A program made the translations under genes and the position numbers. Under the pieces are notes generated by a model. That model saw nothing but the letters and a program-made list of their open reading frames with translations, did not search any database and had not been told where the DNA came from. Shown here piece by piece: positions 8,593-17,392 of a stretch of DNA of 61,055 nucleotides. Origin of the DNA: Acetobacteraceae bacterium. Its GTDB lineage: Bacteria; Pseudomonadota; Alphaproteobacteria; Acetobacterales; Acetobacteraceae. The DNA lies in contig CANJLW010000025.1 in NCBI GenBank assembly GCA_947475245.1, forward strand, positions 1-61,055, written 5' to 3'. The stretch's first letter is position 1. Each line of letters opens with the position of its first letter.

Positions 8593-9180
8593 CTAGCCAA
8601 AACGCGGATCGGCGTAATCCATGATCTGGACTTCGTCGGTCGTGGTATCCAGCACGGCGCAGCTCAGCTTGCGGTCGTTGCGGCTGTCGCGGCCGTCGCC
8701 GGCCGATCCCGGATTGATCACCAGGACGCTGCCGACGCGCTTGACCACCTGCGCATGGGTGTGGCCGTAGAGCACGAAATCGGCGTCTGCCTCGGCGAAG
8801 CGCGCCAGCTTGGCGCTGTGCGGGTGGACGTATTCCCCTGTCGGTTGCCACGGCGTGGAATGCACCATCAGCAGACGCTTGTTGCCGAAGGTCAGCAGCT
8901 TGCGCGACGGCTGTTCGGCCATGAAGGCCAGCAGGTCGGGGTCGATACCCGGGCGTTCGCGCGCGCGCGAACCCGCCGCGGACAGAAAGACTTCCTCGTG
9001 ATTGCCCTGGATGATGTGGGCGCCGCGTTCCTTCAGCAGCGCGACGACGCCGTTGGAAAACTGATACTCGAAGATGGCGTCGCCGAGACACAGAAGCTCA
9101 TCGACATCGCCGATGGCTTCCAGCGCGAGTTCCAGGCCGCGGACATTGCAGTGGATGTCCGAAACGATGCCGACCTTCAT
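8593..9180 (-). CDS. Metallophosphoesterase (YfcE/MJ0936 type)
   Basis: Calcineurin-like phosphoesterase of 195 aa starting at ATG 9180. The metal-binding motifs appear in order: D8-x-H10 (SDIHCN), LGD, GNHE, then H in MVHST and GHTH. Small enzymes of this family hydrolyse phosphodiesters such as bis-pNPP in vitro, and true substrates are rarely known. Its start codon overlaps the stop of the upstream alpha/beta hydrolase (ATGA, 9177-9180), making it the last gene of the 9-11.8 kb minus operon. A longer open frame upstream is the hydrolase read in another frame. Confidence 0.9.
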   Translation of the reverse strand: MKVGIVSDIHCNVRGLELALEAIGDVDELLCLGDAIFEYQFSNGVVALLKERGAHIIQGNHEEVFLSAAGSRARERPGIDPDLLAFMAEQPSRKLLTFGNKRLLMVHSTPWQPTGEYVHPHSAKLARFAEADADFVLYGHTHAQVVKRVGSVLVINPGSAGDGRDSRNDRKLSCAVLDTTTDEVQIMDYADPRFG

Positions 9181-9920
9181 GGTGTGTGCCGATCCAGGAA
9201 GGCCAGAACGCGTTGCAATTGTTGGTCCATATGGTCGGGGCCGCGCCAATCGGTCAGCACGTCCACCCCCGGCAGCAGGGCGGCGAGTTCGGCGCTGGTG
9301 GCGGCGGGGTGGGGGATGTCGGTGCCGGGCAGCAGCATGGTCGGCACCGGACAGCGGCGGGCGAAGTCGCGATCGACGCAGAAGACGAAGTCGCCGCCCC
9401 ACATGTTGCGCCCGAAGGATTCCATCTTCGCCTGATCGAGTTCCGGACGGACGGCGCGCTTTTCCTTGATCCACTCGGCGTGGCTGTCGGGGAAATAGTT
9501 GGGGTGATCGGGGTGCAGGCCGATCGGGTTCTGCAACACGGCCGAGGCCACGCGATCCGGCGCCATCTGGACGATCTTGAGACAGAAGCTGCCGCCGATG
9601 CAGCCGCCCAGGGTGTGGAACCGACGATGCCCCAGATGATCCATCAGCGCCAGATGGTCGGCGCCATAGGTATGCCAGCCGTGATCGGCCTCGATCGCGG
9701 TGACGGATTGCCCGGCGTTGCGCTGGTCCATGGCGATGACGCGATACTTATGCGCCAGCACATCGGTCCAGTCGTTCCAGTTCCGCCGCGGGCCGTCCGC
9801 GGGGTGATGCCACATGTCCAGCCGAGAGCGCAGCCCGCCGGGGGCGAACAGCAGGATGGGGAAACCCTGACCGAACTCTTCGTAGTAAATCTGCCCGTCG
9901 GGGCGTTGCAGCATCGGCAC
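9177..9920 (-). CDS. Alpha/beta hydrolase with a Cys nucleophile elbow
   Basis: Alpha/beta-hydrolase fold of 247 aa. GTG 9920 is preferred because AGGAG lies 9 nt upstream; ATG 9914 is the alternative. The oxyanion region is LLFAPGGL, the strand-loop MDQRNAGQS is typical, and the nucleophile elbow reads G-G-C107-I-G-G rather than G-x-S-x-G. The likely catalytic His is in GPDHMDQ near the C-terminus. A Cys nucleophile is known in dienelactone hydrolases, but the overall pattern resembles carboxylesterase/C-C hydrolase relatives, so it may be a hydrolase with altered chemistry or an inactive member. It overlaps the phosphoesterase gene and follows the dioxygenase by 23 nt. Confidence 0.8.
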   Translation of the reverse strand: MPMLQRPDGQIYYEEFGQGFPILLFAPGGLRSRLDMWHHPADGPRRNWNDWTDVLAHKYRVIAMDQRNAGQSVTAIEADHGWHTYGADHLALMDHLGHRRFHTLGGCIGGSFCLKIVQMAPDRVASAVLQNPIGLHPDHPNYFPDSHAEWIKEKRAVRPELDQAKMESFGRNMWGGDFVFCVDRDFARRCPVPTMLLPGTDIPHPAATSAELAALLPGVDVLTDWRGPDHMDQQLQRVLAFLDRHTP

Positions 9921-9943
9921 GGTCTGGGTCTCCTGCTTGTCGA

Positions 9944-10825
9944 TCAGGCGGCGAGGGCGGCGTAGTCCAGCGTTGCCATGACCTGCAGTCGGCGCATATA
10001 GCGCGGCTCGTCCATGGTGTAGTCGGCGACGGCGTTATGGACAGTGCCGATATTGTCCCACATCAGCACGTCGCCGACCGCCCAGCGATGGGCATAGAAG
10101 AAATCGGCGCGTGTCTGGTGGCGGAACAGATAATCGACGATCAGGTCGCTTTCGGCGCGGTCCATGCCGTCGATGCTGACGGTGTAGCCGGGATTGGCAT
10201 ACAGCACCTTGCGCCCGGTGATCGGGTGAACGCGGATGATGGGCTGGGAGACCGGCGGCTTCTTCGCGCGCTGTTCGGGGGTCAGCGGCTTGCGGCTGGT
10301 GCCCGGACGGGACAGTGCGATTTCCCAGTATTTGTTGAAATCATGCGTCGCCGTGCGGCCTTCGAGCTTGGTTTTCAGCTCATCCGGCAATTCTTCATAG
10401 GCGGCGTGCATGTTGCGGAACTGGGTTTCGCCCAGCGGCTTGCCGTTGCGCATCGGCACGTGGCGGGCGTGCAGGATGTTGGCCAGCGCGATGTCCTTGG
10501 AATAGGACATGTCGGTGTGCCAATCCTGCCCGGCGTCGTGCAGACCCAGCGGGCGTCCATCCTGCTTCATGTTCGACAGGATCATCATCTCGGGGAAATC
10601 GGGCTCGTGGTATAGGCTGGCGGCAACGTTGACCTCCAACTCTCCGAAGCGCTTGCCGAACGCCGCCTGCGCGGGGATCGCCACGTCCTGGCCGGGGAAG
10701 CACAGCACGCCGTGTTCGCCCAGGGCGCGCAGGATTTGGCGGAAATCGGCATCGCTCATCGGTTGGTTCAGGTCGATATTGACGATATCGGCGCCCAATG
10801 CCTGGCCGGTCGGAACGATTTTCAT
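9944..10825 (-). CDS. TauD/TfdA-family Fe(II)/2-oxoglutarate dioxygenase
   Basis: Non-haem iron dioxygenase of 293 aa. The HxD iron motif is H103-T-D105 (DWHTDMS), the distal His lies in GTVHNAVADY, and the 2-oxoglutarate-binding Arg is in the following YMRRLQV. Members hydroxylate sulfonates, phenoxyacetates or similar small acids; the particular substrate cannot be read from sequence. The start codon overlaps the ribF stop (ATGA, 10822-10825), so it is cotranscribed with ribF, the hydrolase and the phosphoesterase. Confidence 0.9.
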   Translation of the reverse strand: MKIVPTGQALGADIVNIDLNQPMSDADFRQILRALGEHGVLCFPGQDVAIPAQAAFGKRFGELEVNVAASLYHEPDFPEMMILSNMKQDGRPLGLHDAGQDWHTDMSYSKDIALANILHARHVPMRNGKPLGETQFRNMHAAYEELPDELKTKLEGRTATHDFNKYWEIALSRPGTSRKPLTPEQRAKKPPVSQPIIRVHPITGRKVLYANPGYTVSIDGMDRAESDLIVDYLFRHQTRADFFYAHRWAVGDVLMWDNIGTVHNAVADYTMDEPRYMRRLQVMATLDYAALAA

Positions 10826-11757
10826 GCCTGGTCTACCTTCAGCAGGCGGCGGGCCTCGGCGGCATCCGTCGCGATTTGCGCCTTCAGCGCGTCAATGCCG
10901 GAGAATTTGACCTCCGGGCGGATATAAGCGTGCAGGGCGACGGTGATCTCGGTGCCGTAAATGTCGCCCTGGAAATTGAACAGATTGACCTCCAGCCGGC
11001 TTTCCGGCCCGGCGTTCACCGTTGGGCGGCGGCCGATATTGGCGACGCCGGGATGGGTGTCGCCGTTCGCGAGGCGAATGGTCACCGCATAAACGCCGCG
11101 AGCGGGTTCCAGATGCCGGCCCAACGCGACGTTTGCGGTGGGGAAGCCGATGGTGCGGCCGCGCTTGTCGCCGTGCGCGACCTCTCCGCGGATGGCCCAG
11201 GGCCGTCCCAGATCGGCGGTCGCGCGTTCCGGATAGCCGTCCTGCAGGGATCGACGGATGCGGGTGGAGGAGATCGGGCCGTGCGCGTCGGTGACCGGCG
11301 GCACCAGGGTCAGGCCAATGCCGAAACGCTCCGCGCTGGCGGACAGGTAGCCGACACCGCCGCCGCGCCGGTGGCCGAACGCGAAATCCTGCCCGGACAC
11401 CAGATGACGCGCGCCGAGACCGGCATGCAGCACGTCCGCGACAAAGGATTCCGCCGGGGTCAGGCTGAATTCGTGGCTGAAGGGGATTTCATACAGCAGA
11501 TCGACCCCGAGTTCGGCCAGCGCGGCGGCCCGTTCGGCGGCCAGGGTCAGGCGAAACGGCGGATCGTCGGGACGGAAAACCTCCCTCGGGTGCGGCTCAA
11601 ACGTCAGCACCGCGAGCGGCGCGTCGGGGCGGGCGGCATGGGCGGCGCGGATCAGGCTGGCGTGACCCAGATGCACGCCGTCAAAATTGCCCAGCGCGAC
11701 GGTGGCGCCGCGGGCATCGTCGGGCAGGCCCCGCCAATCGTGGAAAACGCGCATCAT
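10822..11757 (-). CDS. ribF: Bifunctional riboflavin kinase / FAD synthetase
   Basis: Protein of 311 aa that phosphorylates riboflavin and adenylates FMN. The N-terminal nucleotidyltransferase has GNFDGVHLGH at 23-32. The C-terminal flavokinase has the GRTIGFPTANV segment and a final FQGDIYG / ALHAYIRPE region. Start may be ATG 11757 or the adjacent ATG 11754. It heads a four-gene minus operon with a dioxygenase and hydrolase, an uncommon setting for this housekeeping gene, and is divergent from a flavin-dependent monooxygenase gene. Confidence 0.95.
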   Translation of the reverse strand: MMRVFHDWRGLPDDARGATVALGNFDGVHLGHASLIRAAHAARPDAPLAVLTFEPHPREVFRPDDPPFRLTLAAERAAALAELGVDLLYEIPFSHEFSLTPAESFVADVLHAGLGARHLVSGQDFAFGHRRGGGVGYLSASAERFGIGLTLVPPVTDAHGPISSTRIRRSLQDGYPERATADLGRPWAIRGEVAHGDKRGRTIGFPTANVALGRHLEPARGVYAVTIRLANGDTHPGVANIGRRPTVNAGPESRLEVNLFNFQGDIYGTEITVALHAYIRPEVKFSGIDALKAQIATDAAEARRLLKVDQA

Positions 11758-11951
11758 ACGCCCGGGACAAGCCGGTGGGGGATCCGGGCGCGGGGTTCGG
11801 CTGGCATGGCTACCTCGGGTTATCGTCGCTGCCCGCTTAATTGCGGGATGACGGCCCGCAAATCAACCGCGCGCGGCCTTCCGCTCCATCGTCGGCGTTG
11901 CCGGGGCGGCGGCGGCATGAAATGATCGCGGGGAAAAATCGGGAGGACGAT

Positions 11952-13046
11952 ATGGAAGTCGGCTTGCAAATGGTGTTCGCCAGCTACGGCTGGGACAATG
12001 TCTCCGACAAGCAGGTCTGGGACGAGGAACTGCGCCTTGCTCGGCTTGCCGCGGATCTCGGCTTTGACGTTCTGTGGTCGGTGGAACACCACTTCAACGA
12101 CTACTCCTTCTGCCCCGACAACATCCAACTGATGTCCTGGCTCGCCGCGACCTGCCCCAATGTCGGTCTCGGCACCGCCGCCGTGATCCTGCCCTGGCAC
12201 GATCCGCTGCGCGTCGCCGAACAGGTATCGATGCTGGATTACCTCTCAAACGGCCGCTTCCGCCTGGGTGTCGGGCGTGGCCTGGCTCGTCGGGAGTTCG
12301 AGGCTTTCCGCGGCACCATGGACGAATCGCGGGAGCGCTTCGACGAGGCGGCGGCGATGATCGTCGAGACGCTGAAGACCGGGTTCATGGAGGGCAACGG
12401 CAAGCATTATAAGCAGCCGAGGATCGAAATCCGCCCGCGCCCGACCCGTTCGTTCGACGGCAAGGTCTATGCGGTGGCGTCGAGCGACGATTCCGTCGTG
12501 TCGGCGGCCAAGCTGAACGCGCGCATGGTCATGTTCGCCGACCGTCCCTGGCCGATGCGCATGCCGGCGATCCAGAAGCATCGCGATCTGATCCGCCAGA
12601 TGCACGGCGTGGAGGCAATGCCGCCGTTGCTGGCCGACTTCTGCATCTGCACGCCCACGCTGGACGGCACCGAAGACAAAGCCCGTCAGTACATGGGCAA
12701 GTTCGTGGAGAGCAATTTCTATCACTACGAATTGCTGGGCGAGCATTTCGCCAGCGTGAAGGGCTACGACGCCTATGCGCAGAAGATCGCGTTGACGCGG
12801 GAAATCGGCATGGACGGCATCATCTCCGCCTTTATGGAAGCCGCCGTCTGGGGCACGCCCGATCGTATCCTGCGCATGTTCGAGGAGCGCCGCCGCGTCG
12901 TCGGCGATTTCGAACTGGCGACGTCCTTCCGCTTCGGCGGCACGCCGTATGCCCTGGCCGAGGACGGCCTGAAACTGTACTGCAAGGAGGTCCTGCCGGT
13001 GCTGAAGTCCTGGAAGAACGACGCCGTCGCCAAGGCCGCGGAGTAA
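11952..13046 (+). CDS. Luciferase-like flavin-dependent monooxygenase
   Basis: LLM-class oxidoreductase of 364 aa; ATG 11952 follows GGGAGGAC. Typical TIM-barrel landmarks are WSVEHHF near residue 40, then a conserved GTAAVILPWHDP, and RFRLGVGRGLARREFEAF near 105-120. These enzymes use reduced FMN supplied by a separate reductase to oxygenate small organics. It is followed after 4 nt by the isopenicillin-N-synthase-like oxygenase, so the two are probably cotranscribed and act on related substrates (inference). It is divergent from ribF across 194 bp. Confidence 0.9.
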   Translation: MEVGLQMVFASYGWDNVSDKQVWDEELRLARLAADLGFDVLWSVEHHFNDYSFCPDNIQLMSWLAATCPNVGLGTAAVILPWHDPLRVAEQVSMLDYLSNGRFRLGVGRGLARREFEAFRGTMDESRERFDEAAAMIVETLKTGFMEGNGKHYKQPRIEIRPRPTRSFDGKVYAVASSDDSVVSAAKLNARMVMFADRPWPMRMPAIQKHRDLIRQMHGVEAMPPLLADFCICTPTLDGTEDKARQYMGKFVESNFYHYELLGEHFASVKGYDAYAQKIALTREIGMDGIISAFMEAAVWGTPDRILRMFEERRRVVGDFELATSFRFGGTPYALAEDGLKLYCKEVLPVLKSWKNDAVAKAAE

Positions 13047-13050
13047 GCCG

Positions 13051-14025
13051 ATGACCGCCGAGACCGTCATGCCGATCCTCGATGTCTCCCGCTATCTGGC
13101 GGGGGATGTGGGGGAACTTGACCGCCTCGGGCGGGAATTGCGCCATGCGTTCGAGCATGTCGGCTTCTGGTATCTGCGCGGCCACGGCGTGCCGTTCGAC
13201 CTGATCGACGCGGCGTTTCGCGAGTGCGAACGGTTTCACGCCCAGCCGATGGACGACAAGCTGGCGCTGCGCATCAACGAGCACAACATCGGCTATATGC
13301 CGATGGGCGGCAGTATCGCGCGCAGTTCCAAGGTCAATAACAACACGCGGCCCAGTGTGAACGAGGCGTTTTTTCTGCGCCGCGACCGCACGCCCGACGA
13401 TCCCGATGTGATCGCGGGCAAGCGGCTGCGTGGGCTGAACCAGTGGCCGCCCAACCTGCCGGGGTTCAAGGAGGTCGCGCTGGCCTATATGGGCGCGTTG
13501 GAAAACCTCGGTCGCCGGCTGGTGCCCATCTATGCCGTGGCGCTGGATTTACCGGCGGATTATTTCGACGCGATGTTCGCGCAGCCGAACATGATCCAGC
13601 GGTTTTCGCATTACGAGCCTCGACCGGAGTATGAGGACAACGAGTTCAGCATCGCGCCGCATACCGATTCCGGGTTCATGACGCTGCTGGCGCCGTCGGC
13701 CGTGCCGGGGCTGTCGATCCGGCTGCCGGACGGGACCTGGTTCGACGCGCCGGCGTTGCCCGACTGTTTCATCGTCAATGGCGGGGATATTCTGCGGCGC
13801 TGGACCAACGATCGGTTTTTGTCGACGCCGCATCGGGTGATCAACACGTCCGGCAAGCATCGTTATGCAATCCCGTTTTTCTTCGACACGCACCCGGATA
13901 CGCTGATCGAGTGTCTGCCGAGCTGCCGGACGGCGGAGAGTCCGGCGCGGTATGAGCCGATTACGTATGATGAGTACGCGATTTGGTATGCGTCGCGGAA
14001 TTACGTGCATCAGGGGAAGGATTGA
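13051..14025 (+). CDS. Isopenicillin-N-synthase-family Fe(II)/2OG oxygenase
   Basis: Protein of 324 aa in the DIOX_N / 2OG-FeII_Oxy family. Iron ligands are visible as H204-T-D206 (APHTDSG) and H261 (STPHRV); R271 in RYAIPFF is the co-substrate Arg. The N-terminus has the family phrase GFWYLRGHGVP near 38-48. Bacterial homologues outside beta-lactam pathways oxidise assorted small molecules, so the name gives the fold and not the product. It lies 4 nt after the luciferase-like gene. Confidence 0.9.
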   Translation: MTAETVMPILDVSRYLAGDVGELDRLGRELRHAFEHVGFWYLRGHGVPFDLIDAAFRECERFHAQPMDDKLALRINEHNIGYMPMGGSIARSSKVNNNTRPSVNEAFFLRRDRTPDDPDVIAGKRLRGLNQWPPNLPGFKEVALAYMGALENLGRRLVPIYAVALDLPADYFDAMFAQPNMIQRFSHYEPRPEYEDNEFSIAPHTDSGFMTLLAPSAVPGLSIRLPDGTWFDAPALPDCFIVNGGDILRRWTNDRFLSTPHRVINTSGKHRYAIPFFFDTHPDTLIECLPSCRTAESPARYEPITYDEYAIWYASRNYVHQGKD

Positions 14026-14108
14026 GGTTGGGGGGGCGTTGCTGCGCGGCTGACCCCCGCCCGGCAACGGACGGTATAATCTAACGTATTGAAAAATACC
14101 GGGAAAAG

Positions 14109-14183
<75 letters not shown>

Positions 14184-14318
14184 CACCGTCGGAGCGCAGC
14201 TTCTAGCCGCACCCGATCCATCCCGCAAGACCGGCTGTCACGCTTTTTCCACATCTCCGCCCGACCATGTTGCGCCAACCCACGCCTCCGCCCAAACTCC
14301 GGCGCAGGAGGCAACGCC

Positions 14319-15479
14319 ATGGACTTCAACCTGACCAGCGAGCAACGCTCGATCCGCGACAATATCGCGCGGATTTGCGCCAAATTCGACGACGCCTACT
14401 GGTATCGCAAGGACCTCGACCACGCGTTCCCGCACGAATTCGCCAAGGCCTTCGCCGATGCCGGCTGGTTCGGCGCCATCTTCCCCGAATCCTGCGGCGG
14501 CGCGGGACTCGGCATGACCGAAGCCGCCATCATCATGCAGGAAGTCGGTCGCCTCGGGTTCAACGCCTGCTCCGCCCTGCATATGAACATGTTCGGCTGC
14601 ATGCCCGTGGTGAAATTCGGCAGCGACGAGCAGCAAAAGCGCCACCTGCCGCGCATCATCGACGGCACCGACCGTGCCTGCTTCGGTGTGACGGAGCCCG
14701 ACGCGGGCCTCGACACCACCCACATCACCACCTTTGCTCGGCGCGACGGCGATCGCTACATCGTCAACGGTCGCAAGGTCTGGACCTCCACCGCGCAGGT
14801 CGCCAACAAGATCCTGCTGTTGACCCGCACCACGTCGTTCGCCGACAGCAAACGCCCCAGCCACGGCATGACGTTGTTTTACACCGACCTCGACCGCAGC
14901 CGCGTCGAAGTGCGCCAGATCGAGAAAATGGGCCGCAACGCCGTCGATTCCAACGCGCTGTTCATCGAAAACCTGGAAGTCCCGATCGAGGACCGCATCG
15001 GAGAGGAAGGGCGCGGCTTCCACTACCTCCTCTCCGGCCTGAACTCCGAACGCATCATCGTCGCCGCCGGCGTTCTGGGCGCGACGCGCTATGTGATGGA
15101 CAAGGCGGTGGCTTATGCCAAGGATCGCGTCGTGTTCGGCCGCCCGATCGGGCAGAACCAGGCCATCCAGCACCCGCTCGCCGAATTATGGATCCACCAG
15201 ATGGCCGGGGAGCTGATGCTCTACAAAAGCGCCGCGCTGTATGACGCGGGCGAGGAATGCGGGGCGGAGGTCAACGCCGCCAAGTATTTCTGCGCCGATC
15301 TGTTCTTCCGCGCCGCCACCCGCGCCGTGCGCACCCATGGCGGCTTCGGCTATGCCAAGGAATTCCACGTCGAACGCTATTTCCGCGAGTCCATCCTGCC
15401 GCTGGTCGCCCCCGTCAGCCAGGAACTCGCCCTCTCCTACGTCGCCGAACGCGCGCTCGGCCTGCCGAAATCGTACTGA
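14319..15479 (+). CDS. Acyl-CoA dehydrogenase
   Basis: FAD-dependent acyl-CoA dehydrogenase of 386 aa; ATG 14319 follows GCAGGAGG. The middle domain has FGVTEPDAGLDTTH and a following KVWTSTAQVA. The C-terminal domain has an RVVFGRPIGQNQAIQ phrase and THGGFGYAKE, matching full-length family members. It introduces the alpha-beta double bond in a CoA thioester. It heads a same-strand run with a CitE-like lyase (15 nt later) and an enoyl-CoA hydratase, which suggests a short catabolic pathway for a branched acid. Confidence 0.93.
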   Translation: MDFNLTSEQRSIRDNIARICAKFDDAYWYRKDLDHAFPHEFAKAFADAGWFGAIFPESCGGAGLGMTEAAIIMQEVGRLGFNACSALHMNMFGCMPVVKFGSDEQQKRHLPRIIDGTDRACFGVTEPDAGLDTTHITTFARRDGDRYIVNGRKVWTSTAQVANKILLLTRTTSFADSKRPSHGMTLFYTDLDRSRVEVRQIEKMGRNAVDSNALFIENLEVPIEDRIGEEGRGFHYLLSGLNSERIIVAAGVLGATRYVMDKAVAYAKDRVVFGRPIGQNQAIQHPLAELWIHQMAGELMLYKSAALYDAGEECGAEVNAAKYFCADLFFRAATRAVRTHGGFGYAKEFHVERYFRESILPLVAPVSQELALSYVAERALGLPKSY

Positions 15480-15494
15480 AAGGACAACACCCCC

Positions 15495-16388
15495 ATGTGG
15501 CCCATTCGATCCGCCCTGTTCGTGCCCGCGCATCGTCGCGACTGGGTCGCCAAGGCGATCCGCGTCTCGCCAGGCGCGGCCATCCTCGATATCGAGGACT
15601 CAGTCCCGCCGCAGTTCAAGCCGCAGGCGATGGAATACCTGAAAAGCGAAATCGCCGAACTGAAGGCCGCCGGCGTCGGTGCCTTTGTGCGGGTGCAGCC
15701 GCTGTATGACGGCACCGAAGCGGAAATCGCCGCCGCCGTCACCGACGGGCTGACCGCCATCGTCCTGCCGAAAGTGTCCAGCCCCGCGGAGATCACCCGC
15801 CTCGCGGACATGCTGAGCTACGCGGAAGGCCGAGCGGGCGTGGCGCATGGGGCCGTGGGGATCGTGCCGCTGCCGGAAACGGCGGAGGGCATGTATTGCG
15901 CCCGTGACCTGTGCAAGGCCAGTACCCGCGTGCGCGGCATTCACGGCGCGCTCAGTGGCCCCGTATCGGGCGACTTTGCCCGCGCCTTCGGCTTCCGCGC
16001 GACCACGGATGGGTCCGAACAGCTTTTCCTCGCGTCCAAAATGGTGCTCGACAGCCGGGCAGGGGGGGCGATGTATCCGTTGGCGGGCATTTTCGGCACG
16101 CCGCAGGACGATCTGGCCGCCGTCGAGCGGCTGATCCGCAAGGCCCGCGACATCGGCTACACCGGTGTTGCCGTCATGCATCCGTCGCACGTCGCCGTCG
16201 CCAACGCCGTGTTCCGCCCGACGGAGGAAGAAGTCGCCTACTTCAAAGGCCTGCTCGCGGCGTTCGAGGCGGCGGAGAAAGCCGGTCTGGGCGCCGTCAG
16301 CTATCAAGGCGCGATGGTGGATTATGCCATGTTGCCGTTGGCCAACGAAGTGCTGGCCGAAGCGGCCCGTTATCAATCGAAATCATAA
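15495..16388 (+). CDS. HpcH/HpaI aldolase / citrate-lyase beta-type (CitE-like) enzyme
   Basis: TIM-barrel lyase of 297 aa of the CitE/malyl-CoA-lyase family. Landmarks are RSALFVPAHRRDW at the N-terminus, ILDIEDSVPP with the conserved acidic pair near 36-39, an Arg in FVRVQP, PLPETAEG near 120, and MHPSHVAVAN near the C-terminus. These enzymes cleave or form 3-hydroxyacyl-CoA or malyl-CoA-type bonds, or hydrolyse them. Placement between an acyl-CoA dehydrogenase and an enoyl-CoA hydratase suggests a CoA-dependent catabolic role. The exact substrate is unknown. Confidence 0.88.
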   Translation: MWPIRSALFVPAHRRDWVAKAIRVSPGAAILDIEDSVPPQFKPQAMEYLKSEIAELKAAGVGAFVRVQPLYDGTEAEIAAAVTDGLTAIVLPKVSSPAEITRLADMLSYAEGRAGVAHGAVGIVPLPETAEGMYCARDLCKASTRVRGIHGALSGPVSGDFARAFGFRATTDGSEQLFLASKMVLDSRAGGAMYPLAGIFGTPQDDLAAVERLIRKARDIGYTGVAVMHPSHVAVANAVFRPTEEEVAYFKGLLAAFEAAEKAGLGAVSYQGAMVDYAMLPLANEVLAEAARYQSKS

Positions 16389-16399
16389 GGACCCAGCCC

Positions 16400-17317
16400 G
16401 TGCCCCTGGATTACGAAAAGCGCGACGGTGTCGCCTATATCACGCTGAACAACCCCGAGAAGGCCAACATTCTGGATAAGCAGATGTCGGACGCGATCTC
16501 GGAAGCCTGGATCGACCTGTGGGAAGACCGCGACATTCGTTGCGCCATCCTGACCGGCAAGGGCGATCGCCATTTCTGCGGCGGCCATAATCTTGCGCCG
16601 CGCCCCGGCGTAACCGCCGAGGAACGGGAATATCTGCGCACCCAGCGCATCTTCTGGCCCCTGGCCGGGACGGTGCACGGGCAGAAGACCGGCGTCGACG
16701 GTCGGATGGGCGATCATTACCCGCGCGTCTGGAAGCCGGTGATCGCCGCCGTGAACGGTTGGGCGGCCGGCGCGGGGCTGTATATCCTGCTGTCGTCCAC
16801 CGACATCCGTATCGCCAGCGCCGAGAACGCGAAGTTCAAATTCGCCCTGACGACCCAGGGCTGGCTCGGCAACGGACCGGGCGCGAGCCTGCTCGCCAAG
16901 CAGCTTCGCTACATCGACGCGATGAAAATCATGCTGACCGACGAACCGTTCGACGCGGCGGAAGCCTTGCGCATCGGCGTGGTGAACGAGGTCGTGCCGC
17001 ACGATCAGTTGCTGGCCCGCGCCGAACGCTATGCCCGCCACATCTGCAAGCTGCCCCCGGTGGCGGTGCGGATGATGAAGGAGTTCATGGTGCGCTTCGG
17101 CGATCTGCCCACCGATCAGGCCTGGCACATCCAGAACATCATCAACTCCCTGCTGATCCAGACCACGATCGACGGGGAAGAAGGCCGCACGGCGTTTAAC
17201 GAAAAGCGCCCGCCCAACTTCACCGGCGCCCTGCGTCGGCGTGGGGAGGCCTGGGACACGCTGTCGGAAGAAGACGCTGCTCGGCTGGATGAAATTTACC
17301 GCAGCGGAGAGTTCTGA
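16400..17317 (+). CDS. Enoyl-CoA hydratase/isomerase family protein
   Basis: Crotonase-fold protein of 305 aa. GTG 16400 is chosen because AAGGA lies 9 nt upstream and the family start VAYITLNNPEKAN follows at once; the frame stays open much further upstream only as a shadow of the lyase gene. The oxyanion loop regions are CGGHNLAP and NGWAAGAGLYILL. An insert of about 30 residues (around 70-100) makes it longer than a typical 260-aa hydratase. Third gene of the 14.3-17.3 kb run. Confidence 0.87.
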   Translation: MPLDYEKRDGVAYITLNNPEKANILDKQMSDAISEAWIDLWEDRDIRCAILTGKGDRHFCGGHNLAPRPGVTAEEREYLRTQRIFWPLAGTVHGQKTGVDGRMGDHYPRVWKPVIAAVNGWAAGAGLYILLSSTDIRIASAENAKFKFALTTQGWLGNGPGASLLAKQLRYIDAMKIMLTDEPFDAAEALRIGVVNEVVPHDQLLARAERYARHICKLPPVAVRMMKEFMVRFGDLPTDQAWHIQNIINSLLIQTTIDGEEGRTAFNEKRPPNFTGALRRRGEAWDTLSEEDAARLDEIYRSGEF

Positions 17318-17353
17318 CCGCGAGGCAGATGATAGACTTTGCCACCCATTTGT

Positions 17354-17392
17354 GACATTACTGTCGACCTCGTTGGGGACGACAGTAATGTC
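17354..17392 (+). promoter_or_regulatory. 13-bp inverted repeat enclosing a Shine-Dalgarno and start codon
   Basis: Perfect arms GACATTACTGTCG (17354-17366) and CGACAGTAATGTC (17380-17392) with a 13-nt loop. The loop contains GGGGA, the likely ribosome-binding site, and the right arm contains ATG 17388 of the next gene. Two readings are possible: a terminator for the upstream run (no U-tract), or an RNA or protein-binding element that controls translation of the small membrane protein. Confidence 0.7.

Noticed and set aside
8593-9474. Longer phosphoesterase start upstream of 9180
   Set aside because: The extra N-terminus is the hydrolase gene read in another frame; ATG 9180 gives the expected SDIH start and an ATGA coupling.
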